The notes: a model not told the origin generated them from the sequence alone. A stretch of DNA of 64,000 bases from Sediminispirochaeta smaragdinae DSM 11293 (GCF_000143985.1 NC_014364.1:806001-870000), one strand, 5' to 3'. Shown: positions 8,341-17,030, counted from the stretch's first letter. Numbers and translations are program-made.

Positions 8341-9281
8341 GTAGTAGCCTCCTCTGTTTCCTTTTCAAGATCAAATCGCTTTCGTACATCTTCGATAGTC
8401 AGATCGGAACTGCAGGATCGAAGATCCTCCGTCGACATTGCTCCCACGATATTTGCAAAGCGTATCGTATCGGCAATCGAAAAACCATGGGCCAGGCCGT
8501 ACAATAGGCCTGCGGTAAATGAATCACCGGAGCCGCTGGGGTTTACCGCTTGTACCTGCGGTGCGGGAATCTGTATTATTTTTTCGCTTTCGTCTATTGT
8601 CACTGCCCCTTTGGGGCCCAGCGTCACCACCGGATGTGGGACGTATCGGCGTAAGTGATGCACCATGGCTGCCGGGTCTTGTTCTTTTGTGATTAAACGA
8701 GCCTCTTGCTCGTTTGGAAAAAACCACGATACATCTTTTAATGTATTAAAGTCGTCGGCTTTCCAGGCCAATGCCTCTTCATAGCCGATATCCGAGGTGA
8801 TAATCAGAGAATCTCTGCGATCGGATATACACTGTTGAATTGTGGGATGTTGCAGTTGGGGAAAGTCGACATGTAGGAATCGAAATTTTTCTATATATAG
8901 GGGGGTAAGCTTTTCGAATATGCGGGGAAGATAACGTGCGAGCTCCGGTCCCTTTTTCGATATAAAACTCCTATCATTGTTTTTCGGAATGCAGATACTT
9001 ACACCGGTTTCTTGTGTCGGTTCGTGGTGTATAAGGCTATCGGAGATCCCGACTTGCGTGAGGTAGTCTATGAGGTATGCTCCGAAGAAATCTGTTCCTA
9101 TTGCCGATGCCAATGATACGTTCATGTTGAGGTTTTTCAGTATCACGGCGGTAATAGCGGATCCTCCGGGAGAGGTGACGATGCTATCTATATAGAGCTC
9201 TTCTCCTTTGTTGGGGTACTCAGAAAGTCCTTCGCAAATAATGTCTACAAATACCGATCCGACTATGAGAACGTTGTTCAT
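8337..9281 (-). CDS. PfkB-family carbohydrate kinase
   Basis: A 314-aa cytoplasmic sugar or nucleoside kinase of the ribokinase fold. It begins MNNVLIVGSVFVD at 9281, preceded by GAGGAG; longer in-frame starts upstream lack a ribosome-binding site and run through the intercistronic hairpin. The first motif is variant (PGGSAITAV) while the catalytic motif VNPSGSGDSF is intact. It lies between the solute-binding protein and the GH4 glycosidase, so it probably phosphorylates the imported sugar or the released monosaccharide. Confidence 0.9.
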   Translation of the reverse strand: MNNVLIVGSVFVDIICEGLSEYPNKGEELYIDSIVTSPGGSAITAVILKNLNMNVSLASAIGTDFFGAYLIDYLTQVGISDSLIHHEPTQETGVSICIPKNNDRSFISKKGPELARYLPRIFEKLTPLYIEKFRFLHVDFPQLQHPTIQQCISDRRDSLIITSDIGYEEALAWKADDFNTLKDVSWFFPNEQEARLITKEQDPAAMVHHLRRYVPHPVVTLGPKGAVTIDESEKIIQIPAPQVQAVNPSGSGDSFTAGLLYGLAHGFSIADTIRFANIVGAMSTEDLRSCSSDLTIEDVRKRFDLEKETEEATT

Positions 9282-9307
9282 GCTGCTCCTCGTTGTGTAG
9301 GTATATG

Positions 9308-9333
9308 AGGGCCCTGAGAGTAGATAGGGCCCT
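9308..9333 (-). promoter_or_regulatory. Intercistronic stem-loop behind the solute-binding protein gene
   Basis: Two copies of the self-complementary octamer AGGGCCCT separated by 10 bases form an 8-bp GC-rich stem 13 bases after the binding-protein stop codon. No T-tract follows on the minus strand, so protection of the upstream mRNA is more likely than termination. Confidence 0.7.
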
Positions 9334-9345
9334 GTTCTGCGATTG

Positions 9346-10626
9346 TTATTTTGCCGGATAGTAACTGTTGTAATCGGCCTGCAATTTTTCCACAAACTCC
9401 TGCGGGGTTATTTCAAGAGCGGTCAGCTGTTGTACGGCAGCTGAACATGTGTCATAAAAGGTAGGCGTGATCCAGTCAATGTAATAGCCCATACCGTTGA
9501 TTTTGTTTATATCGTTGTAGGCTCGTAAGATATCCTGATATAGCTGTGGCGAGTCCTGGTAATCCGATGCCGATACGGTCTGTGCGGGCAACATCATTTG
9601 GTCGGCCCAGGCCTTCGCCGTCTGCTTGGAGGCCAGGAAGTTGAGGAATTTTGCAGCCTCTTCAGGGTGTTCCGACTTGCTTGAGATAACAAAGGGAATG
9701 CCGGGGCCGCCAATGGCTTTCAGATGGGCCGCATCATCGGCAGGAAAAAGGAAGAAGCCGACCTCGAAGGGGGCATTCTCGAGCATCTCCCCCATTAACC
9801 AGTTGCCAGTCAGCATAAACAGGGAATCGCCCATGAAAAACATATTTGCAGAGTCGTCATAGCCGATTCCTGAAAAATCTTTTGTAAAGTAGCCTGCTTT
9901 AACCCACTCCTGTAGTTTCGTTGCGGCCTTGCGGTTTGCATCGGCCGTCCAGTAGTTCCCGGTCTTCCCGCTCATCATGTCATCAAGCTCATTTCTTGTC
10001 GTAAATACATGCTGCAGCGCGCTGAATTCATGAATACCGGTCCATCCGTCAAGGTTTCCAAAATTAATCGGCGTATAGCCCGCTTTTTTTGTCGCGGCAA
10101 GGATATCTTCGAGCTCTTTGAAGCTTGTGGGAATAGAGAAACCAAGCTGCTTGAACAACTCTTTATTGTAGAAAAACCCGACGACCTCTGCGGTCGTTGC
10201 GATACCGTAATAGTCGCCCTGATATCCCATGGCTTTCAGCGTAGCCTCGGAGAAGACCTCCTCCCAATGCTCTTTTGCAGCCGTATCGTTCATGTTCACG
10301 ATGAGACCGGCTTTTACGAATGCACCCATGTCGGCCTCGCCCTGATTGAGCTGCATGATGTCGGGGCCCGTTCCCGATTCGACGGACATCTTTAACACCA
10401 GTTTCAAATCGTCGAGGGTCTTTGTTTCCCTGACAATATCAATATCGGGATTCTCGGCCTCAAATTCCTGCACGAGGCCATCCATAATCGTACTTTCGAC
10501 CCCCCGGTAGTACTGGTCCCATAAGATAAGTTGTGTTTTTTCCGATTGTGCTTCTTGGCTGCCTGCGCCCCATACCGCAGAAGCGGTCAATAGGCATGCT
10601 AAGCATACCATTCCGATCTTTTTCAT
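9346..10626 (-). CDS. CUT1 sugar ABC transporter substrate-binding protein
   Basis: A 426-aa extracellular solute-binding protein (family 1, MalE-like). A signal peptide of about 21 residues ends in SAVWGAGSQEA, the spirochaete-type cleavage motif; there is no lipobox cysteine. Family features include the mid-protein MFFMGDSLFMLTGNW segment and the GGPGIPFVISSKSEHPE segment. It is the first gene of the operon and has GAGG about 8 bases before the ATG. A LacI operator sits inside its promoter. Confidence 0.93.
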   Translation of the reverse strand: MKKIGMVCLACLLTASAVWGAGSQEAQSEKTQLILWDQYYRGVESTIMDGLVQEFEAENPDIDIVRETKTLDDLKLVLKMSVESGTGPDIMQLNQGEADMGAFVKAGLIVNMNDTAAKEHWEEVFSEATLKAMGYQGDYYGIATTAEVVGFFYNKELFKQLGFSIPTSFKELEDILAATKKAGYTPINFGNLDGWTGIHEFSALQHVFTTRNELDDMMSGKTGNYWTADANRKAATKLQEWVKAGYFTKDFSGIGYDDSANMFFMGDSLFMLTGNWLMGEMLENAPFEVGFFLFPADDAAHLKAIGGPGIPFVISSKSEHPEEAAKFLNFLASKQTAKAWADQMMLPAQTVSASDYQDSPQLYQDILRAYNDINKINGMGYYIDWITPTFYDTCSAAVQQLTALEITPQEFVEKLQADYNSYYPAK

Positions 10627-10652
10627 AATGCCTCCTCAAAAGTTATGGTATC

Positions 10653-10681
10653 AGGGTATTGGGAAAACGTTTTCCTGTCAA
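10653..10681 (-). promoter_or_regulatory. Promoter of the CUT1/GH4 operon
   Basis: Read on the minus strand: -35 TTGACA (10676-10681), a 17-bp spacer, and -10 TACCCT (10653-10658). The -35 is perfect and the -10 weak. The spacer is filled by a LacI-type palindrome, so repressor binding would block RNA polymerase directly. Confidence 0.75.
10662..10675. promoter_or_regulatory. LacI-type operator
   Basis: GGAAAACGTTTTCC is a perfect 14-bp palindrome with the central CG typical of LacI/GalR operators. It lies between the -35 and -10 boxes of the operon promoter, 58 bases from the stop codon of the LacI gene at 10733-11761, the likely binder. Confidence 0.8.
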
Positions 10682-10732
10682 GTTTTTTCCTGCTGACGTT
10701 TTTTTGGCATCTTTTATCGGCATAGATTTGGT

Positions 10733-11761
10733 TTAGGAGATGTTTCTACATGAGGAACGGACCCGTAACTGATACCTGAGGATTTCATCCTGTTCGATTG
10801 TATTGCCCGATATCATTGCCATAAGTTTTTTTGCTGCAATGGTGCCGAGTTGCCCGATCGGCTGTTCGATACTTGTGAGTTGCGGGTTGGTAAATGCTCC
10901 GAGTTCTATTCCGTCGAATCCGAGGATCGATATGTCATGGGGTATTGATAAGCCTGCTTCACGTACGGCTTGGAAAGCGCCTACCGCCATTTCATCGCTC
11001 ATCACAAAAACCGCCGTGACTCCCTTCGTCGTATCCAGCAACTGACGCATCGCTGCCTTCCCTGCGCCAAAGGAGACCCTCGTATATGCTGGTCCATCTT
11101 CGCTGTAGATAATACGATGCTTGTCGAACTGGATACCGTGGTCGGCAAGTGCCTTGCGATATCCTCCGATCCGCTTTTCGGCCATCGAATAGCTCACGGT
11201 ACTGATGACACCGATGTTCGTGTGGCCGAGTCCGAGCAGATAGGAGGTTCCGTCATAGGCCGCCGCAAAGTCGTCGATTCTGACCTGAGGATAGCCAATG
11301 TTGCGAATATCGATATTGCATTGCACCATCGGAATAGTATTGTCGTGAAGACGCGAATAGATTTCCGGGCGTGATGATTCATGCATCATGATGATCCCAT
11401 CGGTTCTGCTTTTCACCAATACTTCCAGATAGCCTGATTCGTTGTTTTGATGCTGTGCGTCATCCGGGTCTTTGACCAGACACAGCAAGGCCTTGTAGCC
11501 ATACTGATCAAGGACCTTCTCTATGCTGTAGAATATTGCCTGGTGATATAATTCTGAGGTATTCGGCATGATGACCCCAACGGTGAAGCTTTTTTTCAGC
11601 ACCATGCTTCGAGCAACATAGTCGGGGACATAGCCGACATCCTGGATTGCCTGTTCTACTCTTTCTCTCAGATCGTCGCTTACCGGCTTTGTTCCGTTGA
11701 GAACACGGGAGACTGTCGATACGGAAACTCCCGCAATCTGTGCTATTTTTCGTATACCCAT
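10733..11761 (-). CDS. LacI-family transcriptional regulator
   Basis: A 342-aa LacI/GalR repressor beginning MGIRKIAQIAGVSVSTVSRV, with the canonical head (HTH residues about 4-24, then NGTKPVSDDLRERV) and a full effector domain. An alternative ATG at 11782 adds seven residues; neither start has a clear Shine-Dalgarno. The open frame continues upstream to 12106 but crosses repeat copy B and is not protein-like there. It lies upstream of, and in the same direction as, the CUT1/GH4 operon, and the palindrome at 10662 is its probable target. Confidence 0.9.
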   Translation of the reverse strand: MGIRKIAQIAGVSVSTVSRVLNGTKPVSDDLRERVEQAIQDVGYVPDYVARSMVLKKSFTVGVIMPNTSELYHQAIFYSIEKVLDQYGYKALLCLVKDPDDAQHQNNESGYLEVLVKSRTDGIIMMHESSRPEIYSRLHDNTIPMVQCNIDIRNIGYPQVRIDDFAAAYDGTSYLLGLGHTNIGVISTVSYSMAEKRIGGYRKALADHGIQFDKHRIIYSEDGPAYTRVSFGAGKAAMRQLLDTTKGVTAVFVMSDEMAVGAFQAVREAGLSIPHDISILGFDGIELGAFTNPQLTSIEQPIGQLGTIAAKKLMAMISGNTIEQDEILRYQLRVRSSCRNIS

Positions 11762-11809
11762 AGGTGATAGTATGGTATACATCGAACAAAGGACAAGTGC
11801 TTCTTTTTT

Positions 11810-11949
11810 ACCACCAGGATTCGGAACACTATCCCGCGTTAAGGAGACGGAGGGCGTCGGCGGTCCGAGGCGGGGAGCCGAGGACGGGAGCGAAGCGTAC
11901 CCCGGAGTCGACTGGCCCGTGCACTCAGGTGCACGGGCAACGCCCAGAA
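11810..11949. repeat. Long intergenic repeat, copy B
   Basis: Second full copy of the 141-bp repeat at 5121-5261, in the same orientation and differing at about three positions. The 10-bp stem with TCAG loop is at 11915-11938 and is conserved without change. Here it lies between divergent genes (LacI on minus, aldehyde dehydrogenase on plus), so it cannot serve as a terminator for both copies alike. Confidence 0.85.
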
Positions 11950-12019
11950 GAAAAAAGGGAAAAGCGCTTGTACGAGCCGTGTGGCCCGTCGTATGGTTAA
12001 GGATATAAGGAGCGTAGCC

Positions 12020-13393
12020 ATGGGTGATATGAGTGGAGTGCTTGCCGATCAGCGGCGTTTTTTTGAAAGCGGTGTTACGAAGGATCCGGCCTTTAGGCGA
12101 AGGCAACTCCTGCGCCTAGGCAGGGCGATTGAGGCACATGAGTCCGCGGTGTTTGAGGCCTTGCGGGAGGATTTGAATAAGTCCGCCTATGAGGCGTATG
12201 AAACCGAAGTCGGTATTGTTCTGGATGAGATCGGCTTTATGGTGCGGAACCTCGAGCGTTGGTCGAGGCCGAGGCGCGTGAAGAGTTCGATTGTACATTT
12301 CCCTTCCAAGAGTGTGGTGTATCAGGAGCCCTATGGCCTGGTTCTGATCATGTCTCCCTGGAACTATCCCTTTCAGCTTACCCTTGCACCCCTTGCCGGG
12401 GCCATTGCTGCGGGAAATGCGGCGGTGGTGAAGCCTTCAAACTATTCGCCTCGTACCTCGGCGGTGATCAAGAAGATTATTGCGGAGAGCCTTGATGAGG
12501 GGCTTGTTTCGGTGGTCGAGGGGGGACGGGAGGTGAACCAGTCACTTCTTGAGCAGCGTTTTGATTATATCTTTTTTACCGGCAGCGTGGCAGTGGGCCG
12601 GACGGTGATGCGATCTGCGGCCGAACATCTGACGCCTGTTACCCTTGAGCTTGGCGGAAAAAGCCCCTGCATCGTGGATGAGAGTGCGAAGATCGCCCTG
12701 GCGGCGAAGCGGATTGTCTGGGGAAAGCTTTTGAATGCGGGCCAGACCTGTGTGGCGCCTGATTATATCCTGGTGCATCGCACGGTGAAAGAGGCGCTGC
12801 TTGAGGAGCTTCGGCGTTCGATCGTAGATTTCTTTGGCAGAGAGCCGGAGCAGAATCCCGACTATCCGAAGATCATCAATGAGAAGCACTTTGCCCGGTT
12901 GCGGGGCTTGATGGAAAGCGGGACGATTGTCTTCGGAGGCGGAGTGAATGAGTCGACCAGACAGATTGCTCCGACGATTCTGGATGATGTGGCTTGGGAT
13001 GATCCGGTGATGCAGGAGGAGATTTTCGGTCCCATTATACCGATCTTGGTCTACGATCGTCTGGAAGATGTCCTTGCCAGGATCAGCGAACGGCCCAAAC
13101 CGCTTGCGCTCTATCTTTTTACCGGTTCACAGAGGGTTAAGAAGCTTGTCACAGGACGCTGTTCCTTCGGCGGCGGCTGTATAAACGACACGATTGTCCA
13201 TCTTGCCACCTCCTACCTGCCTTTTGGGGGAGTAGGGGAGAGTGGTATGGGCGGATATCATGGTGAGGCAAGTTTCCGCACCTTTTCCCACAGTAAAAGT
13301 GTGCTGGAGAAGAGCAACCTCATCGATGTGCCCCTGCGATATCCTCCCTATAACAAGGGACTGGGAGTGCTGCGGCGGATGTTGAAGATGTAG
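12020..13393 (+). CDS. Aldehyde dehydrogenase, ALDH3-type
   Basis: A 457-aa NAD(P)-dependent aldehyde dehydrogenase that oxidises aldehydes to acids. The catalytic Cys244 lies in NAGQTC and the general-base Glu210 in LELGGKSP. The short length and the C-terminal FRTFSHSKSVL and PPYNKGLGVLRR segments are those of class 3 (fatty or aromatic aldehyde) enzymes such as YwdH. The ATG at 12020 is chosen because AAGGAG lies 7 bases upstream; an earlier in-frame start at 11981 has none. It stands alone, convergent with the LacI remnant. A possible LacI/cre-like half palindrome AAGCGCTT lies at 11962-11969. Confidence 0.93.
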   Translation: MGDMSGVLADQRRFFESGVTKDPAFRRRQLLRLGRAIEAHESAVFEALREDLNKSAYEAYETEVGIVLDEIGFMVRNLERWSRPRRVKSSIVHFPSKSVVYQEPYGLVLIMSPWNYPFQLTLAPLAGAIAAGNAAVVKPSNYSPRTSAVIKKIIAESLDEGLVSVVEGGREVNQSLLEQRFDYIFFTGSVAVGRTVMRSAAEHLTPVTLELGGKSPCIVDESAKIALAAKRIVWGKLLNAGQTCVAPDYILVHRTVKEALLEELRRSIVDFFGREPEQNPDYPKIINEKHFARLRGLMESGTIVFGGGVNESTRQIAPTILDDVAWDDPVMQEEIFGPIIPILVYDRLEDVLARISERPKPLALYLFTGSQRVKKLVTGRCSFGGGCINDTIVHLATSYLPFGGVGESGMGGYHGEASFRTFSHSKSVLEKSNLIDVPLRYPPYNKGLGVLRRMLKM

Positions 13394-13395
13394 AA

Positions 13396-14127
13396 TCAGC
13401 TTGTCGAATCCCTGATGTACAGGGTGAAATCAGAATAATATTGAATTGGAACGGAATCAGGATCGCTGAGGCGCTTGATCATGATTTCTACAGCGGTACG
13501 GGCCAGAATATCACACGGCTGATCTATGGATGTCAGTCCTGGCGTGCAGGTCTGAGCGAACATCGAGTTATCAAAGCCGGCGATCCTGAAATCTTCAGGA
13601 ATCTGAAATCCCTGGTGCTGAAGTTGTTTCATAAGCTTCAAGGCTATCCAGTCATTACTGCAGATGATGTTTCGTACTCCGTTTTTTTTGAGCCTTCTGC
13701 CGAGATTATCTGACTCTTCGTAGACATGGGACCATTCCGGACTTGGCTGAATGCCATGGTAGATTAGTGCCGAATAGAATCCTCTGTGCCTCAGCTTTAC
13801 GGTCTCTCCGGGGAAGCGGGGCATGATAAAATCGACACGTTTTTCTTGCTTTTCCAAATAATGCATCGACAGTGTGTAGCCGGCTCTGAAGTTGTCGATA
13901 CTGACCAGGTCTATACCGCTCGATTTGGGAAATAGCTCATATGCCGAATCAATTAAGACAACTTGAATGTTCTGGGCCTTTAGGTGCTCTACTATGGCTC
14001 GGGTAAGGTCGCGTCCGTTTTGCATTAATTCAAATGGGGCGAGAAATACTCCCTCGACCTTTTGCTGAATGTAGAATTCAGCAATATCCAGGCTGGAGGA
14101 CTGTATGACAGAGTCCACCGACCCCAT
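13396..14127 (-). pseudogene. Truncated LacI-type regulator: effector domain only
   Basis: A 243-codon open frame covering most of a LacI effector domain, including the late AGFDNSMFAQ and IDQP segments and the closing IRDST. The DNA-binding head and the first strands of the effector domain are missing: an in-frame TAA lies 10 codons before the ATG, and no HTH is seen in any minus-strand frame up to 14368. It probably is a 5'-deleted remnant; a functional effector-only protein cannot be excluded. It ends 2 bases from the aldehyde dehydrogenase stop, in convergent orientation. Confidence 0.65.
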
Positions 14128-14310
14128 GGCTCCGCCCCATACTGTTTTTAGTCCTTAGATTTTATATAAAATAGGTATGGCAAGTATGATGTATAATCAA
14201 TTGACCGGCTACCATTCAAGACCTTATCTGATATTCAATGCGGAATGCTCTACAGGATTTTGCGCTATAACAGCAAAATAATTCCATCGGGTTTCATGCC
14301 GCAAAAAAAC

Positions 14311-14339
14311 TTGACTTACATAAAATTGCATGATAGTCT
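14311..14339 (+). promoter_or_regulatory. Promoter of the FadR-type regulator gene
   Basis: TTGACT (14311-14316), 17-bp spacer, TAGTCT (14334-14339). Transcription would begin near 14346, within the operator palindrome at 14341-14351, giving autoregulation by occlusion. Confidence 0.6.
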
Positions 14340-14340
14340 G

Positions 14341-14351
14341 TTGTCAGACAA
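14341..14351. promoter_or_regulatory. GntR/FadR-type operator
   Basis: TTGTCAGACAA is a perfect palindrome around a central A, the usual form of FadR-subfamily operators. It sits at the predicted transcription start of the adjacent GntR gene. Matching half-sites recur at 15095 and 15119 in front of the dapA-like gene. Confidence 0.75.
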
Positions 14352-14368
14352 AATAAATAGGTGTGAAA

Positions 14369-15073
14369 ATGCGAAAGATTGATAAGATTTCCATTACTGA
14401 TAAAGTAGTGGAAGAACTAAGCACACTCGTCAAATCTGGTGAATATCAAGCCGGGGATAAGCTTCCTACGGAAGAGGCGTTGAGGAATACCTTGGGTGTT
14501 GGCCGCTCAACCGTCAGAGAATCCTTGAGGATTCTTCAAACCTTGGGGTTGGTTGAGATACGGCCCGGAAGAGGCGCATTTGTGCTGGATAATAGCAACT
14601 ATACCAACAAGATGGTTCATGACTGGTTTTCTGAAAACAAGACTCAAGTTGAAGATCTTATGGATGTTCGATTGGCAATTGAGACCATGGCAATAACTTT
14701 GGCAATCAAGAAGGGCAAGCCCGAACAAATTGCAAAAATTCGTGCAATTCACGAGTCATTCAAGGATTCTATCGATAAAGGCAATAATATTGAACTTGCC
14801 AGACTTGATGATGCTTTCCATGCTGCAATCATGGAAGCTACGAATAACCCGTATTTAGTGCGCATGGGGTTTCTTGTTTCAGAGTCGCTGATTGAATATC
14901 GAAAAAGGTCTTTTGCGGTTTCAGAAAATATCGTACATGCATTGGCGCCGCATGAGGAAATCTTGACCCATATTATTCGGAAGGAAGAGCAAGCGGCTGT
15001 AAAAGCTATGCAGTCTCATATTGCCTGTTCGTTGGAAGATATGATGAATCTGATAAATGGCGGCGAACAATAG
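14369..15073 (+). CDS. GntR-family regulator, FadR/FCD subfamily
   Basis: A 234-aa regulator with an N-terminal winged HTH (LPTEEALRNTLGVGRSTVRE...GRGAFV) and a C-terminal all-helical FCD domain that binds organic acids, usually with a metal held by conserved Asp and His residues. The ATG at 14369 is taken over the GTG at 14363 because AGGTG is then well spaced. It is the first gene of the 14.4-23.5 kb cluster, and the operators at its own promoter and in front of the lyase gene mark it as the local regulator. Confidence 0.9.
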   Translation: MRKIDKISITDKVVEELSTLVKSGEYQAGDKLPTEEALRNTLGVGRSTVRESLRILQTLGLVEIRPGRGAFVLDNSNYTNKMVHDWFSENKTQVEDLMDVRLAIETMAITLAIKKGKPEQIAKIRAIHESFKDSIDKGNNIELARLDDAFHAAIMEATNNPYLVRMGFLVSESLIEYRKRSFAVSENIVHALAPHEEILTHIIRKEEQAAVKAMQSHIACSLEDMMNLINGGEQ

Positions 15074-15084
15074 TCGCTATAATT

Positions 15085-15113
15085 TTAAGAAAAATTGTCT
15101 GATGTCATATAAT
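15085..15113 (+). promoter_or_regulatory. Promoter of the dapA-like operon
   Basis: A perfect TATAAT (15108-15113) with a weak -35 (TTAAGA-like, 15085-15090) 17 bases upstream. It is wrapped by the inverted repeat at 15095-15127. Confidence 0.55.
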
Positions 15114-15127
15114 TTGATATCAGACAA
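15095..15127. promoter_or_regulatory. Inverted operator half-sites in front of the dapA-like gene
   Basis: TTGTCTGAT (15095-15103) and ATCAGACAA (15119-15127) are a perfect 9-bp inverted repeat separated by 15 bases, flanking the -10 box. Each arm contains the TTGTC half-site of the palindrome at 14341-14351, so the same GntR protein probably binds both places. Confidence 0.75.
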
Positions 15128-15140
15128 AACGGAGGCATCT

Positions 15141-16067
15141 GTGAAAAAATTCAACAAGAAGGACTATGGAAAGATTCTGATTCCCATGGTCACCCCCTTC
15201 AAAGAGAATCAAGAAGTTGATTACGAGAAGGCTGTTAAACTGGCACAATTCCTTATTGATACAAAAAAGGGGGATACACTTGTCCTTAGCGGGACGACGG
15301 GTGAATTCCATACGATGGTTTTCAGTGAACGAGTCGAACTCTTTCGCATTTTTCGAGAAAAATTTGCTGCAAAGATTCCTATGATCGCAGGTGTTGGTGC
15401 TGCTTCTACCAAGGAGACAATAGAACTGGCCAAAGCGGCTGAAAAGCTGGGGTTCGAGACTATCATGGCCGTTGCTCCATATTATACCAAGCCAAACCAG
15501 AAAGAACTGTACGAGCACTATAAAGCCTTATCCGAGGCAGTAGATGTCAATGTGATGATCTACAACATTCCAATCTTCACAGGAGTTAATGTTAAACCCG
15601 AGACTGTAGGAAAGCTATCAGAATACAAGAATATTGTTGCTATTAAGGAAGAGGCGGAGTTGAATGCAAAACAGATGACTGAATTCATCAATGCAACTCC
15701 TTCAGATTTTATCATCTATAACGGCGATGATACCATGATACTTGAAGCATATACCCAGGGCGGTGATAAACGTATCGGCGGAGTTATTAGCGGCCAATCC
15801 CATATATTTGGTGACAAGATACGTACCATGATTAATACCTTTCTTTCGGGCGATATAGAGGCAGCTGCTTTGCAGCAACAGCAGCTGCTTCCTGTTTTCC
15901 GCATCATGGGGCAGAATAATCGAACAAATCCCGTTGCGCTCCTGAAGGACACCATGAAACTGTACGGAATCGATGGGGGATACCCGAGACGGCCGTTGTC
16001 TCCCGGTACTCCGGAAGAAATTGCAACCATAAAGGCTCTATTAGTAAAGCAGGGTCTTCTTGCATAA
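15141..16067 (+). CDS. DapA/N-acetylneuraminate lyase family aldolase
   Basis: A 308-aa class I (Schiff-base) lyase or synthase of the dihydrodipicolinate synthase family. The Schiff-base lysine is Lys169 (IKEEAE) and the catalytic tyrosine Tyr141 (MIYNIP); the GTTGEF carboxylate-binding motif is intact. The GTG at 15141 is chosen as start because GGAGG lies 5 bases upstream and the protein then begins where the family does. It is the first of two adjacent paralogues. In a catabolic operon with an amino-acid-type transporter it more likely cleaves a 2-keto acid to pyruvate plus an aldehyde than makes lysine precursor. Confidence 0.93.
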   Translation: MKKFNKKDYGKILIPMVTPFKENQEVDYEKAVKLAQFLIDTKKGDTLVLSGTTGEFHTMVFSERVELFRIFREKFAAKIPMIAGVGAASTKETIELAKAAEKLGFETIMAVAPYYTKPNQKELYEHYKALSEAVDVNVMIYNIPIFTGVNVKPETVGKLSEYKNIVAIKEEAELNAKQMTEFINATPSDFIIYNGDDTMILEAYTQGGDKRIGGVISGQSHIFGDKIRTMINTFLSGDIEAAALQQQQLLPVFRIMGQNNRTNPVALLKDTMKLYGIDGGYPRRPLSPGTPEEIATIKALLVKQGLLA

Positions 16068-16079
16068 GAGGTCGGAAAT

Positions 16080-16961
16080 ATGAATGAGTTGCCAAGGGGA
16101 ATCATCCCTCCCATAGCCGTCCCATTTGATAATCATGGTTCACTGGATGAAAGATTATTACGACTGGAAATGAGATTTCTTAATAGATGTGGTGTCCATG
16201 GTATCAGTACAGGAGGAAGTACCGGAGAAGGTTCTTTATTGACAGAAGATGAAATCGTTCGATGCGTTGAGGTTGTACAGGAAGAAAAGAATAAAACACT
16301 TCCAATCATCGCAGGGATAATTCGTAACTCAACTCGCGAAGTAATTGCGATTGCAACAAAATTGAAAGGACTTGCTGTTGATGCGTTGCTGATCACACCA
16401 CCTTTTTATTATGGGGCAAGCCCCGAATCTAATTACGAATTTTATGCGGAAATTGCGAAAGCAATTAATATACCAATCATTGTGTATAATGTTGTTCCTG
16501 CAAATGTAATACAACCCGAAATGTTTATCAGACTGTTGAACATTGAAGGTATTGTAGGGATCAAACAGGTAAATCCTGTTATCCATGCGGAAACTGTTGC
16601 ACTTTATGATGACAGATGTACTGCATATACGTATAGCGCTTGTGATTTCATGCTTTATTCTACTTATGTGGCTGGTTCGGATGGTGCAATTTCCGCCTTG
16701 GCAACCATTGCTCCCAAACTTTGTGTGAAGCAGTGGAATGCCTTTTTACAGGGAGATCAGAAAACAGCTTCTGAAATACAGAGGCGTCTGCTTCCTGTTG
16801 TTCAGTGTTACCAAAAGCAACCATTTCCCGGAAGAGTAAAAACGCTATTAAGGCTTCAAGGGAGAGATCTTGGAATAGCTAGGATGCCTAATCTTATGCC
16901 TCAGGAAGCAGAAATTGATCAGATGAGGCATATAATGGCCGAAGCAGAGCTATTAAGCTAA
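16080..16961 (+). CDS. DapA/N-acetylneuraminate lyase family aldolase (second paralogue)
   Basis: A 293-aa homologue of the preceding gene, clearly diverged from it. Lys162 (IKQV) and Tyr136 (IVYNV) are the catalytic pair; the carboxylate motif reads GGSTGEG. It starts 12 bases after the first paralogue. Two different members in tandem suggest a heteromeric enzyme, two stereoisomeric substrates, or a lyase and a dehydratase (some family members dehydrate rather than cleave). Confidence 0.92.
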   Translation: MNELPRGIIPPIAVPFDNHGSLDERLLRLEMRFLNRCGVHGISTGGSTGEGSLLTEDEIVRCVEVVQEEKNKTLPIIAGIIRNSTREVIAIATKLKGLAVDALLITPPFYYGASPESNYEFYAEIAKAINIPIIVYNVVPANVIQPEMFIRLLNIEGIVGIKQVNPVIHAETVALYDDRCTAYTYSACDFMLYSTYVAGSDGAISALATIAPKLCVKQWNAFLQGDQKTASEIQRRLLPVVQCYQKQPFPGRVKTLLRLQGRDLGIARMPNLMPQEAEIDQMRHIMAEAELLS

Positions 16962-17030
16962 TTCATGACTGGCTGGAGATTATCAAGGAATGTAAATAAG
17001 TCTTAATTTTTTGTCATAAGGAGGGTAAGA

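Noticed and set aside
11962-11969. AAGCGCTT upstream of the aldehyde dehydrogenase as a catabolite-control site
   Set aside because: Only eight bases of palindrome and no matching promoter were found; too weak to list as a site.
11762-12106. N-terminal extension of the LacI gene (open frame continuing about 115 codons upstream)
   Set aside because: It runs through repeat copy B, has no family resemblance and no ribosome-binding site; the DNA-binding head begins at 11761.
15141-16961. Lysine-biosynthesis dapA
   Set aside because: Two tandem paralogues in an operon with an ABC importer and FadR-type regulator point to catabolism; no other lysine genes are nearby.
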